Shown in pieces: positions 24,526 through 34,594 of a DNA stretch of 64,000 nt (positions are counted from its first letter, which is position 1; each line of letters opens with the position of its first letter). Made by a program: the position numbers and the translations under genes. Under the pieces are notes generated by a model. That model worked only from the letters and a program-made list of their open reading frames with translations. It was not told the DNA's origin and did no database searches. Source of the stretch: Tabrizicola sp. (lineage in GTDB: Bacteria; Pseudomonadota; Alphaproteobacteria; Rhodobacterales; Rhodobacteraceae); NCBI RefSeq assembly GCF_030373185.1, contig NZ_JAUCZH010000004.1, positions 124,001 through 188,000 on the forward strand. The letters are read 5' to 3'.

Positions 24526-26495
24526 GGGGCCAGCGCCTGGACCACCAGTGCGGCGGCGCTGTTGGTCAGATGGTCGGCATCGGCATAAAGCGGTATGCCG
24601 CCGCGCGATGCGATGCAGCGCCCCGGCAGGTCGGTGTCGCACAGCAGCGTATCGGGGCGCACCAGTGTCAGGCGCGGATGCGCGGGCAAGGCGGCAAAGG
24701 CATCCAGTACCGGCCCGCTGCGCGCGCGGAACCGGTCCGACGCGACCGAAACCACCAGCACCGCCCCCGCGTTGGCCAACGCCGCACGCGCCATGTGCCG
24801 CGGCACATGCCAGCCGATCTCTGGCACCGGTGTCACGACGATCACCTGCTTGCCCATGTCCAGCAGGCGTTGCACGCCGGTGGCATAGGCGGCCAGCACG
24901 GCCGCCCGGCGCGCGGGTTCATCCTGCGATCCGGGCGGGGCATCGGTGCCTTCGAAGGCAGCGGGGGGAATATCCTCGACCCCGCCTTCGCCATTGTCGA
25001 ACGGCGTGCCTTCGACGTAAAGCGCGTGGCGGGCGTGCAGGATCACCACCGACAGATCCGCCCGCGCGGCCAGATGATCCAGCACCATGGCGGTATAGCG
25101 GTCGCACTGGCTGTCAGCGGCAGCGCGCTGTCGGATGCCCGGCGCCACGGGGCAACCGCTGTAGGTCATCAGCGCCATACCTTGCCCGCGTGCCGTCAGC
25201 CATTCGGACAAAGGCACGACCAGCGTATCGGCATGCGAATCCCCGACCAGCGCGCCGATCACCCGGTCGGGGCTGCCGATGATGCAGGCCTCGGCCGGGG
25301 CCACAATGCGCGGGCCGTTGGAACTGCAGGTGCGGCGCAAGGGGTTGCGGTCATCCTCGGCGGCAAGGATCGCCAGAATGGCCGGATCGAACCGGCCCGG
25401 CAGGCCTTTGGCCACCACCAGCCCCGCCCCCGCTGCAACCATCGCCACCGATACGGCCACCACCAGCGGCACCGCCCAGCGATACCAGCGCGTGCCAGGG
25501 CGGCGAAAGGGCTGTTCCACCAGATGCCAGCTTGCCACCGACAAACCCAGGATCAGCGCCACCGCCGCCGCCATGATGACCGGGGCGGGTTCCTCGGTCC
25601 GGCCATAGCGCAAGAAGGCCAGAACTGGATTGTGCCACAGATAGAGGCCATAGCTGACCAGCCCCAGCCCCACCATCGGCCGCCAGCCCAGCAGGCGCAC
25701 TGTCAGCGGCCCGGAGAACAGGATCACCAGCGCCGCACCCAACGTGGGCACCAGCGTCAGCACCCCCGGTAAGGCCATGCCCGCGTGAAACCCCGCCACC
25801 GCCGCCGCGATCATCGCCAGACCGCCAAGCGCCAGCCCATCCGATCGTGGCACCGGGCGCATCGCGGTCCAGACAGCGGCCAGCACGCCCAGCAGGATCG
25901 TCCAGCCCCGCGTCGGCAAAAGGTAGAATGCCGCCGCCGCATCCTGCCGCAACCACCATTCGGCGGCCGCGATTCCGGCCAGCAGCAGCACCGCCACCGC
26001 CCCGGCCACCACCGCCAGCCCAAAGCGCCACAGCAGCGCCAGCACCAGCGGGAACAGCAGATAGAACTGCTCCTCGACCGCAAGGCTCCATATATGCAGT
26101 AACGGCTGGGCCTCGGCGGCGCGGTCGAAATAGCCTACGTTGTTTGCCGCGATCATGTTCAGGGTAAAGGTCGCGGCCCCGGCCAGGCTGGCACCGAAAT
26201 CCTTCAGGTCTTCCGGCAGCATCACAGCCATCGCGACAGGCACGCAAGCCAGACAGACCGTGATCAGCAAAGGCAGGATGCGCCGCGCCCGGCGGGCATA
26301 GAAACGGGCATAGCTGAAATCGCCGCGGCTCCGTTCGGCCAGCAGGATTGCGGTGATCAGATAGCCCGAGATGACAAAGAACACGTCCACCCCGACAAAA
26401 CCGCCAGGCAGCCACGGAACGCCTGCATGAAACAGCACCACCGACAGCACGGCAACCGCGCGCAGGCCGTCAATCTCGGGGCGATGGGTGGTCAC
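24507..26495 (-). CDS. OafA-type membrane O-acyltransferase with C-terminal SGNH domain
   Basis: This 662-residue protein starts with HRPEIDGLRAVAVLSVVLFH, the acyltransferase-3 signature with its active His, followed by some ten membrane segments to about residue 365. The C-terminal half is a periplasmic SGNH-hydrolase domain with GDSHADT as its nucleophile block and a late DADHLTNSAA. Such enzymes O-acetylate LPS or capsule sugars. The start codon is GTG at 26495, preceded by AGGAAAGGAA. Its presence suggests that the nonulosonate-containing glycan is further O-acetylated. Acceptor sugar is unknown. Confidence 0.88.
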   Translation of the reverse strand: MTTHRPEIDGLRAVAVLSVVLFHAGVPWLPGGFVGVDVFFVISGYLITAILLAERSRGDFSYARFYARRARRILPLLITVCLACVPVAMAVMLPEDLKDFGASLAGAATFTLNMIAANNVGYFDRAAEAQPLLHIWSLAVEEQFYLLFPLVLALLWRFGLAVVAGAVAVLLLAGIAAAEWWLRQDAAAAFYLLPTRGWTILLGVLAAVWTAMRPVPRSDGLALGGLAMIAAAVAGFHAGMALPGVLTLVPTLGAALVILFSGPLTVRLLGWRPMVGLGLVSYGLYLWHNPVLAFLRYGRTEEPAPVIMAAAVALILGLSVASWHLVEQPFRRPGTRWYRWAVPLVVAVSVAMVAAGAGLVVAKGLPGRFDPAILAILAAEDDRNPLRRTCSSNGPRIVAPAEACIIGSPDRVIGALVGDSHADTLVVPLSEWLTARGQGMALMTYSGCPVAPGIRQRAAADSQCDRYTAMVLDHLAARADLSVVILHARHALYVEGTPFDNGEGGVEDIPPAAFEGTDAPPGSQDEPARRAAVLAAYATGVQRLLDMGKQVIVVTPVPEIGWHVPRHMARAALANAGAVLVVSVASDRFRARSGPVLDAFAALPAHPRLTLVRPDTLLCDTDLPGRCIASRGGIPLYADADHLTNSAAALVVQALAPYLPAP

Positions 26496-26596
26496 GGCGG
26501 TTCCTTTCCTGTCGCTGCCGTCTTAGCTGCGTGCGGCGCAAACCGAAAGCGGGCAAACGGCAGGCCGGGGCATGGCGCTTTGCTGCGAAACTGCCT

Positions 26597-27235
26597 ATGA
26601 ACAGGCAAACGGTCAGGGGTTCGACGGCATGGCGCAGGCAGAGGCCGCGGGGCAGGCTAGATGCTGATGCGGTCGGAATCGCTGCCCGCCGCGTCCTGCG
26701 CTTGGAAGGCCAGGCGCTGCTGACGCTGGCCGATGGCCTGCCAGCCGACTTTGCCCCGGTTGTGACAGCCATTCTTGCCATTCCGGGCCGTGTCATCCTG
26801 TCAGGCATCGGCAAGTCCGGGCACATCGCCCGCAAGATCGCGGCAACGCTGGCCTCGACCGGAACGCCGTCGTTCTTTGTCCATCCGGCCGAGGCAAGCC
26901 ATGGCGGTCTGGGCATGGTGACACCTTCGGACCTGTGCATCCTGTTGTCCAACAGCGGCGAGACGCCGGAACTGCGCGATCTGGTTGCGCATTGCACCCG
27001 GTTCGGCATTCCGCTGGTCGGACTGTCACGCGAGGTGGAAAGCGCATTGATGCAGGCGGCCGATTACCGCCTGACCATTCTCGACTTGCCCGAAGCCTGC
27101 CCGATCGGCATAGCGCCGACCACGTCCACGGCGCTGATGCTGGGGCTGGGCGATGCGCTTGCCGTGGCCCTTATGGAGGCGCGGCGCTTTCGCCCCGAGT
27201 GTCCGTCGTCGAGTGATTTGGAACTGCGGGCCTGA
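26597..27235 (+). pseudogene. SIS-domain arabinose-5-phosphate isomerase-like protein (KdsD/KpsF), truncated
   Basis: The SIS domain is clear: VILSGIGKSGHIARKIAATL, STGTPSFFVHPAEASHGGLG, LLSNSGETPELRD and a late IAPTTSTALMLGLGDALA. KdsD/KpsF enzymes interconvert ribulose-5-phosphate and arabinose-5-phosphate for Kdo synthesis and have two CBS domains at the C-terminus. Here homology stops at FRPE (27199), precisely where an IS3-family end begins, and a short foreign tail runs to TGA at 27233-27235. The HPGG motif and both CBS domains are gone. Some enzymes lacking CBS domains still work, so residual activity is possible. The start at 26597 is one of several choices. Confidence 0.75.
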
Positions 27236-27415
27236 TCTTGGAGCGGAGAGTTCGGGCTCATCGGGTTTAGGTTATGCGGCTTGACGTTGATGGTTCAAGC
27301 GGCGGTTTTGGATGGTTTGCAGTTTTATGCGCCTCCTTTCAGCCAGGATGGTTTCACCTCGTCCGAAGTAGACGTCAGCCGGGGTCAGGTTGCCGATGCT
27401 CTCGTGGTAGCGGTG
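27200..27415 (-). mobile_element. IS3-family end with C-terminal transposase remnant
   Basis: On the minus strand 27415-27272 reads [20 protein letters not shown] and continues [14 protein letters not shown] to a TAA stop. This is the C-terminus of an IS3-family OrfB. The terminus is taken as TGTCC at 27200, exactly where the upstream isomerase gene loses homology. The rest of the element and its other end are missing: the transposase text runs directly into the hisF2 fragment, with nine bases (27407-27415) that fit both. This points to a deletion that joined the IS interior to hisF2. Confidence 0.75.
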
Positions 27416-27484
27416 GCCGATGCCTTGCATTATGGGCGAGCGACACTGGCCGAACTTCGCGGGGAAATGGGGGCAGTACCATGA
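27407..27484 (+). pseudogene. C-terminal fragment of a second hisF2
   Basis: The frame reads [20 protein letters not shown] and ends at TGA 27482-27484, matching the last 25 residues of the intact HisF2 ([20 protein letters not shown]). Everything upstream has been replaced by the IS remnant. The ATGA overlap with the next gene is the same as in the intact hisF2-hisH2 pair. It cannot form a barrel and is a relic of a second amidotransferase operon. Confidence 0.85.
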
Positions 27485-28119
27485 AGGTCGTGGTGATCGA
27501 CTATGGCATGGGCAACCTTTTCTCGGTGCGGCGCGCGCTTGAGGTATCGGGGGCCGCCGACATCGAGGTTACAGCGGACCCATCGCGCCTTGAACTGGCC
27601 GACAGGGTGGTGCTGCCCGGAGTTGGGGCTTTTGTGGAAGGGATGGCGGGGCTGACAGCCGGAGGCTTTGTGCCAGCCATCCACGACTATGTGGCCAGCG
27701 GCAAACCCTTGCTGGGCATCTGCCTCGGCATGCAGATGCTGATGGAGACGAGTGAGGAATACGGCCTGACACCGGGTCTTGGTCTAATCCCTGGGAAGGT
27801 GCGTGCGATCACAAGAATGCGCCCCGATGGCACGCGGCGCAAGCTGCCGTCCATCGGCTGGGCGCCCTTGCGCCCCGCAGGTGTGCATGGCTGGGCAGGA
27901 TCGGTTCTGGCGGACATGCAACCGAATGTGCCGATGTACTTCCTGCATTCCTTTCACGCCGAACCGGAGCAAGCCCAGCACATGCTGGCCGATTATGAGT
28001 ATGACGGACTGCCCGTTACGGCGGCGGTGCGGCGCGGCAATGTCACCGGCACCCAGTTCCACCCGGAGAAATCCGGCCCTTCGGGCCTCGCTATACTGCG
28101 GGCATTCCTGGAAGCGTGA
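27481..28119 (+). CDS. HisH-like glutamine amidotransferase subunit (HisH2, copy 2)
   Basis: This 212-residue protein has the same length as copy 1 and an intact triad (Cys81, His194, Glu196). The two copies share most residues but differ at many positions, so this is an older duplicate or a separately acquired homologue rather than a fresh copy. Its own HisF2 partner is destroyed, so it is either silent, expressed from a chance promoter, or works with the HisF2 at 20177. The start codon still sits in the ATGA overlap with the fragment of hisF2. Confidence 0.83.
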   Translation: MKVVVIDYGMGNLFSVRRALEVSGAADIEVTADPSRLELADRVVLPGVGAFVEGMAGLTAGGFVPAIHDYVASGKPLLGICLGMQMLMETSEEYGLTPGLGLIPGKVRAITRMRPDGTRRKLPSIGWAPLRPAGVHGWAGSVLADMQPNVPMYFLHSFHAEPEQAQHMLADYEYDGLPVTAAVRRGNVTGTQFHPEKSGPSGLAILRAFLEA

Positions 28120-28494
28120 CCGACCTAACACCGGCACTGGGAAAAGCGGCCAGCGACCATCTCGCCTGCGAAGATGCCGACAATCCGAAGTCTGAGACGA
28201 CATAGAAGATGCCCAGGCCGACAAAGCCTGACCCACAGGCGCGCCCCCCGCCCTGTGCAGGATGACCGTTGACCTGCTCCCCTGAAACGTCCGCATTTTA
28301 AGGTTAGTCTGTTCTCCAGCGAAGGAGGCGGACATGAAGCGCCGCCGGTTCAATCAAGAGCAGATCATTGGTCATACCTTCAAAGGCTCGCAGTCCGTAT
28401 TTGGCGCGCCGGTATCCGATCAGCACATCACTTGCCTGCGCAACACCGGCCCCATACACGCTCAGGTTTCTGAGGAGAGCCTTCCCAGCTGCTG
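28120..28494 (+). other. Intergenic scar at the right edge of the glycan island
   Basis: This 375-base stretch separates hisH2 copy 2 from the convergent RNA phosphodiesterase gene. It holds an IS3 orfA stub (28270-28372) and, behind it, about 120 bases of unknown origin. The minus strand there reads AAGKALLRNLSVYGAGVAQA and onward, which may be a fragment of some gene, but I do not recognise it. No terminator was seen for hisH2. Confidence 0.5.
28270..28372 (+). mobile_element. Stub of an IS3-family element (left end and start of orfA)
   Basis: ATG at 28334 follows GAAGGAGGCG and encodes MKRRRFNQEQIIG, the first 13 residues of IS3-family OrfA proteins (usual form MKRRRFTEEQIIG). Homology ends abruptly at 28372. 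The left end is placed tentatively at TG 28270. I could not match it to the end at 27200, so it may come from a different IS3-type element. Confidence 0.6.
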
Positions 28495-29034
28495 TCAAGC
28501 CAGCGGATAACGCGCCAGCACCTCGTAATGCGCGCCTTTCGGGGTCAGGTGGCTTTGCCACAGCGTCAGATCCTGCACCTGCCATGGTCCCGCGCGGAAA
28601 GGGGTGGTGGCGACGGCGCGTTCAAGGCGCATGGCGTCGAGGGGGGCTGGAGGCGGGAAGCGGCCCAGGGTCACATGCGGCAGGAACTTGCGCGTCTCAA
28701 TCGGGCATCCGGCGCGGCGGGCGATGGTTTCGGCCTTGGCCTGCAAATGCGTAAGCTCTGGCGACGGGGCTATTCCGGCCCAGGCGGCGCGGGGCTTGTC
28801 CTTGCCGAAGACGCCGAAGCCTTCAAGCGTCAGGGTAAACAGAGCCGATTGGAGGGTCTGGAAACCCTCATGCGCGGCCTCCAGCACGGGCTCGGGGCAG
28901 TTGCCAAGAAAGACCAGCGTCAGATGCATCGCTTCCGGGTCCACCTTGCGCGGCAGGGGCAACAGGAATTGCTGCACGGCCAATGCCCCGCGGACGGCAT
29001 CGGGCAGGGCTATCCCAAGAAAGGCCCGGATCAT
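28495..29034 (-). CDS. thpR: RNA 2',3'-cyclic phosphodiesterase
   Basis: This 179-residue 2H phosphoesterase has both catalytic motifs: HLTL at 37-40 and HVTL at 120-123. ThpR (formerly called 2'-5' RNA ligase) opens 2',3'-cyclic phosphates on RNA ends. Start MIRAFLGIALP is typical. It overlaps the stop of the upstream deacetylase-like gene by ATGA, so the two are co-translated. It is the first normal chromosomal gene right of the island. Confidence 0.9.
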   Translation of the reverse strand: MIRAFLGIALPDAVRGALAVQQFLLPLPRKVDPEAMHLTLVFLGNCPEPVLEAAHEGFQTLQSALFTLTLEGFGVFGKDKPRAAWAGIAPSPELTHLQAKAETIARRAGCPIETRKFLPHVTLGRFPPPAPLDAMRLERAVATTPFRAGPWQVQDLTLWQSHLTPKGAHYEVLARYPLA

Positions 29035-30143
29035 CGTCGCGCCAGCCTTGCCAGCCGATCGCGGATTTCCGCTCGGACCGGGCCTTCGCGGGGCGGATCC
29101 AGCAGTGTCGTCAGCATCGTTTCATCCGGCGCTGGCCGCCCCCCCCCACCCCAGCCAAGCCCGCGCAAAACCGCGGACGCAGTATCCGGCAGGCGGTCGG
29201 GCAATTCCTGACCCGACAACACGCCCCAGACCGCCGTCCAGAGCCGCCCGACCGACCACGGGTTATAGCCGCCACCGCCCAGCACTAGAAACCGGGGGCA
29301 AAGCGGCATCAATGCCCGCAGCGCCTCCAGATAGGCGCGGTTGGACAGGGAAAGGCGCGACAGCGGGTCTTCGGTCAGACTGTCCGCCCCACATTGCAGC
29401 ACGATCACTTCTGGCCGGAACTCGGCCACGCGGGGCAGGATCAAGCCTTCCAGCACCGCCCGCGCCTCGGTGTCATTATATCCCCTTGGCACCGGCAGGT
29501 TGAAGGCGCATCCGCCGGCGCTGTCGTCCAGCCCGCCCGAAAACGGCCAGCGCCCCTCTTCATGGACCGAGATCATGCGCACCTGCGGATCGCCTGCAAA
29601 AGCCAGTTCCACCCCGTCGCAATGATGCGCGTCCAGATCGACATAGACAATCCGTCGAAGTCCTGCGCGTTGCAGCACCTTGATCCCCAGCACCACGTCG
29701 TTGAGGTAACAAAATCCGTTCGCCCGCCCGGGCAACCCGTGATGCGTGCCGCCCCCCGGGACATGGATCGCCCCCGGCGTGGTGGCCAGCAGCTCGGCGG
29801 CCAGCATCACACCCCCTGCCCCGGTGGCCGGGCGACGGAAGACCTCCGGGAAAACGGGGTTGGACAAGGTGCCAAGGTTGAAGCGGGACTGCATTTCAGG
29901 GCTGGCTGCACCCGCGGCTTCGGCCAATTCCAGCGCGGCAACATAGGCCGGGTCGTGCCAGAGCCACAGCGCTGCGGGTTTGGCGCGAGGGCTGGTGCGA
30001 AACCGGTCTGCAGGCAGCCAGCCCAGCGCCCGCGCCATGTCCATCACCGTCGACACCCGGGCAACGCGCAACGGATGACCGGGGCCGTAGGATGACCTGC
30101 GATAGATGTCTGATCCGATGAACAGGGGCGATGCCTTCACCAT
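29031..30143 (-). CDS. Histone deacetylase family hydrolase (AcuC/class II HDAC-like)
   Basis: This 370-residue zinc hydrolase has the catalytic His pair in GGGTHHG, the metal Asp/His in YVDLDAHHCDGVE, and Asp in QCGADSLTEDPL, followed by GGGGYNPWSVGR. Bacterial members remove acetyl groups from proteins or small amines such as acetylpolyamines. A longer in-frame start (30320) would overlap the peroxidase gene, so ATG 30143, 26 bases after that gene's stop, is used. It forms an operon with thpR and probably gpx. The substrate is unknown. Confidence 0.88.
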   Translation of the reverse strand: MVKASPLFIGSDIYRRSSYGPGHPLRVARVSTVMDMARALGWLPADRFRTSPRAKPAALWLWHDPAYVAALELAEAAGAASPEMQSRFNLGTLSNPVFPEVFRRPATGAGGVMLAAELLATTPGAIHVPGGGTHHGLPGRANGFCYLNDVVLGIKVLQRAGLRRIVYVDLDAHHCDGVELAFAGDPQVRMISVHEEGRWPFSGGLDDSAGGCAFNLPVPRGYNDTEARAVLEGLILPRVAEFRPEVIVLQCGADSLTEDPLSRLSLSNRAYLEALRALMPLCPRFLVLGGGGYNPWSVGRLWTAVWGVLSGQELPDRLPDTASAVLRGLGWGGGGRPAPDETMLTTLLDPPREGPVRAEIRDRLARLARR

Positions 30144-30169
30144 GCCCTTGGGCAAAGACGGTTCCGCGT

Positions 30170-30688
30170 TCACCGCAGCATCGCTTCGATCTGACCGGCA
30201 ATCGCCGGGCTTTCCGGCCGCACCCCCGAGCCGAAGGTCGCGGCGACTGTCCCGTCGGGCGCAATCAGCACCTTGTTGAAGTTCCAGCGCGGCACAAATC
30301 CCGTCTCTTTCCGAACCCATGCGAAAAACGGATGCGCACCGCGCCCGCGAACCTGCGTGATCTCGGTCATCGGTAGGGTAAGATCGAAGTTCACGGCGCA
30401 GTAGTCCTTGACCGCGGCTTCATCGGCAAGCTCCTGGTTGAAATCATCCGACGGCACGGCAAGGATCAGCACGCCCCTCGGCCCGAACCTTTCATGCAGG
30501 GCCTGCAAGCCGTCAAACTGCCCGGCGTAGCCACACAAGGACGCGGTATTGACGACCAGCACAGGCTTGCCACGCCAGTCATCAAGGCTGATCGGGCCAC
30601 CGTCGATCGAAGCGAAGCTGAACCTATCCGCCGCCTGAGCTGCAAAAGCGGTCATTGCCACCAGAAATCCGATCATCAAAGCGCGCAT
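30170..30688 (-). CDS. Periplasmic glutathione peroxidase family protein
   Basis: This 172-residue protein starts with a signal peptide (MRALMIGFLVAMTAFAAQA, cleavage near residue 20). Catalytic residues of the glutathione/thioredoxin peroxidase family are present: Cys52 in NTASLCGYAGQ, Gln85 in DDFNQE, and Trp135/Asn136 in RWNFNK. It would reduce peroxides in the periplasm, likely with thioredoxin-type donors. Length fits single-domain GPx. The gene is the first of a three-gene run with the deacetylase and thpR. Confidence 0.9.
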   Translation of the reverse strand: MRALMIGFLVAMTAFAAQAADRFSFASIDGGPISLDDWRGKPVLVVNTASLCGYAGQFDGLQALHERFGPRGVLILAVPSDDFNQELADEAAVKDYCAVNFDLTLPMTEITQVRGRGAHPFFAWVRKETGFVPRWNFNKVLIAPDGTVAATFGSGVRPESPAIAGQIEAMLR

Positions 30689-30853
30689 CTGCTGAACCTT
30701 TCCGCCAATTGTCGCTTAAACAGATAATCCGACGGCATTTCACGTCAAATCCATGGGATATCCCTGTAAATCTTCGGAAATCCGTGCCATATTGAGGCCG
30801 AGGATACAGAGCACGGCTCAGACCCGGACACCGGGCAGCCAAATGGACAAGTG

Positions 30854-31366
30854 ATGGGTTGGCAGGACAAGATCGCGGCACCGGGTGCCGACAAGGCGGG
30901 TGCAAGGACGCAATATGCGGCACTGTGCTGGCGTTTGGGTGATGCAGGAGTCGAGGTGTTGTTGATCACCAGCCGCGACACTGGCCGCTGGGTCATACCG
31001 AAAGGCTGGCCGATGCCGGGCCTTGCCCCTGAAGACGCCGCCGCTCAGGAAGCCTGGGAAGAAGCAGGGGTCGAGGGGGTTATGAACTCGCTTTGTCTTG
31101 GTCGATTTGGCTACCACAAATCCTTGCCTGACCAGACGCAGGTTCCTTGCGCCGTTGCTGTCTACGGTCTTCGGGTGGTCAGACTTGCGGACAAGTTCCC
31201 CGAAGCAAAGGAGCGTCGCCGCCAGTGGTTTGTCCCGGCCGAGGCAGCGGCACTTGTCAATGAACCGGATCTGGCTCGGCTGATCTTGAGCTTTGTGCCA
31301 CCGACCAAGGGCAGACCGGCACCGATTTCGGGCGATGCCGAAGCGACAGCGCGCAAGTCGCGCTAG
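30854..31366 (+). CDS. Nudix hydrolase
   Basis: This 170-residue protein has a Nudix box GLAPEDAAAQEAWEEAGVEG, with the usual Arg of REXXEE replaced by Gln (QEAWEE) but both metal-binding Glu residues kept. IPKGWPMPG before the box resembles proteins acting on diphosphoinositol or dinucleoside polyphosphates. A GTG three bases upstream (30851) is an alternative start. The next gene, DUF1178, is about 140 bases downstream. Specific substrate is unknown. Confidence 0.87.
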   Translation: MGWQDKIAAPGADKAGARTQYAALCWRLGDAGVEVLLITSRDTGRWVIPKGWPMPGLAPEDAAAQEAWEEAGVEGVMNSLCLGRFGYHKSLPDQTQVPCAVAVYGLRVVRLADKFPEAKERRRQWFVPAEAAALVNEPDLARLILSFVPPTKGRPAPISGDAEATARKSR

Positions 31367-31505
31367 GTTTCACGCGGTGAAAGCAAAGGGGGGCCATTGA
31401 CCCCGTTGCTGCGTTGCCTAGGTTCGGTTCCTGGGTTTCGACCAAGATTTTCGGCACGCGCGTTCGGTAGCGCGCGACGTGGCAAGGGATGATGGGGTTC
31501 CGAAG

Positions 31506-31961
31506 ATGATCCGCTACAGCCTCAGGTGCAAAGACGGGCATCGCTTCGAAAGCTGGTTTCAGAATGCGGCCGGCTTTGTTGCGTTGCAGACCTCAGGACA
31601 ACTTGCCTGTCCGCTTTGCGGCGGCGCAGAAGTTGAAAAGGAACTGATGGCCCCAAGTTTGCGCCCGGCCCGGCAGCGCGATGGCGAAAATGACGCAGCC
31701 GGTCAACCGACGGCCCCGCCCGACCTGTCCGCACCTGGAACCGAGATCGAGGCGGCGATAGCGGCGCTCCGCAAGCAGATTGCCGAAAATTCAGAGTATG
31801 TCGGGATGAACTTTGCGGCCGAAGCCCGTCGTATCCACGCCGGGGCTGCCCCGGAACGCGCCATTTACGGGGAGGCACGCCCCGAAGACGCCCGCAGCCT
31901 GATCGAGGATGGCCTGCCGGTCGCCCCCCTGCCCTTCCTGCCCACTCGCAAGGTCAATTGA
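31506..31961 (+). CDS. DUF1178 family protein
   Basis: This 151-residue protein starts MIRYSLRCKDGHRFESWF with a zinc-ribbon-like Cys10 and ACPLCGG, as in the DUF1178 family. The C-terminus has YVGMNFAAEARRIHAGAAPE and IYGEARPEDARSLIEDGLPV, which are strongly conserved in the family. Function is unknown; the zinc-ribbon suggests a small regulatory or nucleic-acid-associated role. ATG 31506 is chosen because the family begins there; an upstream ATG (31479) adds nine residues without support. Confidence 0.88.
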   Translation: MIRYSLRCKDGHRFESWFQNAAGFVALQTSGQLACPLCGGAEVEKELMAPSLRPARQRDGENDAAGQPTAPPDLSAPGTEIEAAIAALRKQIAENSEYVGMNFAAEARRIHAGAAPERAIYGEARPEDARSLIEDGLPVAPLPFLPTRKVN

Positions 31962-32033
31962 GCCGCTGCAAAGGTTCGGGGTGTCAGGGTGTTGCAGGCC
32001 CAGGTTCGTGCAATCACAATCCAGCCGCCACTG

Positions 32034-32531
32034 TCAGTAGATGTAGCGGATCTGTTCGGTCCAGAACCGTTCCATCCGGCGCAACGCGGTATTGATATCG
32101 TCCATTCCGGTTGCATCGATAAGATTGCGCTTTTCCATTCCTTCGGCATGACGTGCGAACAGGTCGGACAACAGCCCGCGCACATGGCGGCCCTTTTCGG
32201 TCAGCCGCACCCGGACGGACCGTCGGTCAATCTCTGACCTCTGGTGGTGCATGTAGCCCAGTTCCACCAGCTTCTTCAGATTGTAGCTGACGTTCGACCC
32301 CTGATAGTAGCCGCGCGATTTCAATTCGCCTGCCGTCACTTCGTTTTCACCGATGTTGAACAGGAGCAATGCCTGAACCGAGTTGATCTCCAGGATCCCG
32401 AGGCGTTCGAATTCATCCTTGATCACATCCAGCAGCAGCCGGTGGAGGCGTTCGACCAAGGCGAGGTTGTCAAGATAGCAGGACAGGAACGCGCGAAGCG
32501 ATCCATCCAGCAGCGGGGCTTGGTGCGTCAT
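32034..32531 (-). CDS. MarR-type winged-helix regulator, LdtR-like
   Basis: This 165-residue protein has a winged-helix domain with VTAGELKSRGYYQGSNVSYN (recognition helix) and the wing SEIDRRSVRVRLTEKG. SNVSYNLKKLVELGY is characteristic of the LdtR group of alphaproteobacteria, which is known to control L,D-transpeptidase and stress genes. No transpeptidase gene is next to it. ATG 32531 is used; an upstream ATG 48 bases earlier is less likely. It would act in the cytoplasm as a dimeric repressor or activator. Confidence 0.82.
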   Translation of the reverse strand: MTHQAPLLDGSLRAFLSCYLDNLALVERLHRLLLDVIKDEFERLGILEINSVQALLLFNIGENEVTAGELKSRGYYQGSNVSYNLKKLVELGYMHHQRSEIDRRSVRVRLTEKGRHVRGLLSDLFARHAEGMEKRNLIDATGMDDINTALRRMERFWTEQIRYIY

Positions 32532-32608
32532 ACTGTTTCTCCACCAGTCAGGCGGGGACAGAATCAGCACAAAGGGCAAACATTTCGTAAACTGGCGCCG
32601 ATTTTTCC

Positions 32609-32884
32609 TTAGCCTTGCCGCAGCAATCGGTCGCGGGCATAGGCGCTGATCCGGCTCAGCAGCGGGGCAAGCTGCGCAGGGGGCGCGGCATTGCCAAGGA
32701 TCCAGGCCATCAGATCCTGATCATTTTCGGCCAGAAGATCATCGTAAAGCGCAAGGTCATCGGCACAAAGGCCCGCCAGATGCGCCTCGGCCCATGGGCC
32801 GAGAACCAGATCCATCTCTTTCGTTCCGCGCCGCCAGGACCGCATCAGCATCCGTTTCAGGCGCGCTTCGGTGGTTTCAATCAT
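32609..32884 (-). CDS. sdhE: FAD assembly factor SdhE
   Basis: This 91-residue protein contains RRGTKEMDLVLG, the RGxxE motif of SdhE/Sdh5, which promotes covalent attachment of FAD to succinate dehydrogenase. The length and five-helix pattern fit. It overlaps the upstream regulator gene by ATGA. Related chromosomes often place sdhE away from the sdh operon, as here. Confidence 0.9.
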   Translation of the reverse strand: MIETTEARLKRMLMRSWRRGTKEMDLVLGPWAEAHLAGLCADDLALYDDLLAENDQDLMAWILGNAAPPAQLAPLLSRISAYARDRLLRQG

Positions 32885-33294
32885 GGTGTTCCCGCTTCCT
32901 CGGCCAACAACAGCAGATTGAGACGGTCCTCCGCCTGTTCCAGATCACTGGCAAGCTTGCGCATGTCCTGCCTGATCCGCGCGATGTCGGCCAGTACAAG
33001 CCGCGCGGGCAGGGTCAGGGACGGCGCCGCGCCAGGCTCTGCCACGTCATCGCCAATCCCGGTCAACAGCCAGCGCAAGGACACGTTCAGCATCCCTGCC
33101 AGCATTTGCAGCCGGTTGCCCCGGGGTTCCGCCAGGTCTTCTTCCCAAGCGGCCAGGGTCTTGTCCCTGACCCCCAGTTTGCTGGCCAGTTCAGCCTGGC
33201 CAAGACCCGCCGCCTCTCGGGCTGCAAGCAAACGGTCGCCGAAAGTTGCCACATCATCGGCAAACCAAGTCGCCGTTTCATCATTTTCCGCCAT
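32881..33294 (-). CDS. XRE-family helix-turn-helix regulator
   Basis: This 137-residue protein has an HTH_3 domain (about 18-72) with LAAREAAGLGQAELASKLGV and KTLAAWEEDLAEPRG, followed by a C-terminal helical part (RIRQDMRKLASDLEQAEDRL) that could be a coiled coil for dimerisation. It is translationally coupled to sdhE. It is divergent from the aspartate aminotransferase gene, with about 100 bases between starts, so it may control that region. Target genes are unknown. Confidence 0.85.
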   Translation of the reverse strand: MAENDETATWFADDVATFGDRLLAAREAAGLGQAELASKLGVRDKTLAAWEEDLAEPRGNRLQMLAGMLNVSLRWLLTGIGDDVAEPGAAPSLTLPARLVLADIARIRQDMRKLASDLEQAEDRLNLLLLAEEAGTP

Positions 33295-33346
33295 CTCGCC
33301 TCTCCTTCATTCGATATCGCTTGTGTCGGTGGGGTGGCAAGCCTAA

Positions 33347-34594
<1,248 letters not shown>

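Noticed and set aside
28373-28494. Possible gene fragment on the minus strand behind the IS3 stub
   Set aside because: The translation could be a remnant of a real gene, but I cannot match it to any family, so it is only mentioned as unknown sequence.
30144-30320. 59-residue N-terminal extension of the deacetylase-like protein
   Set aside because: It overlaps the end of the glutathione peroxidase gene in another frame and has shadow-type composition.
31009-31075. Nudix box with Gln in place of the usual Arg as a sign of an inactive enzyme
   Set aside because: Both metal-binding Glu residues are kept, and I recall similar boxes in related Nudix proteins, so it was not raised as a finding.
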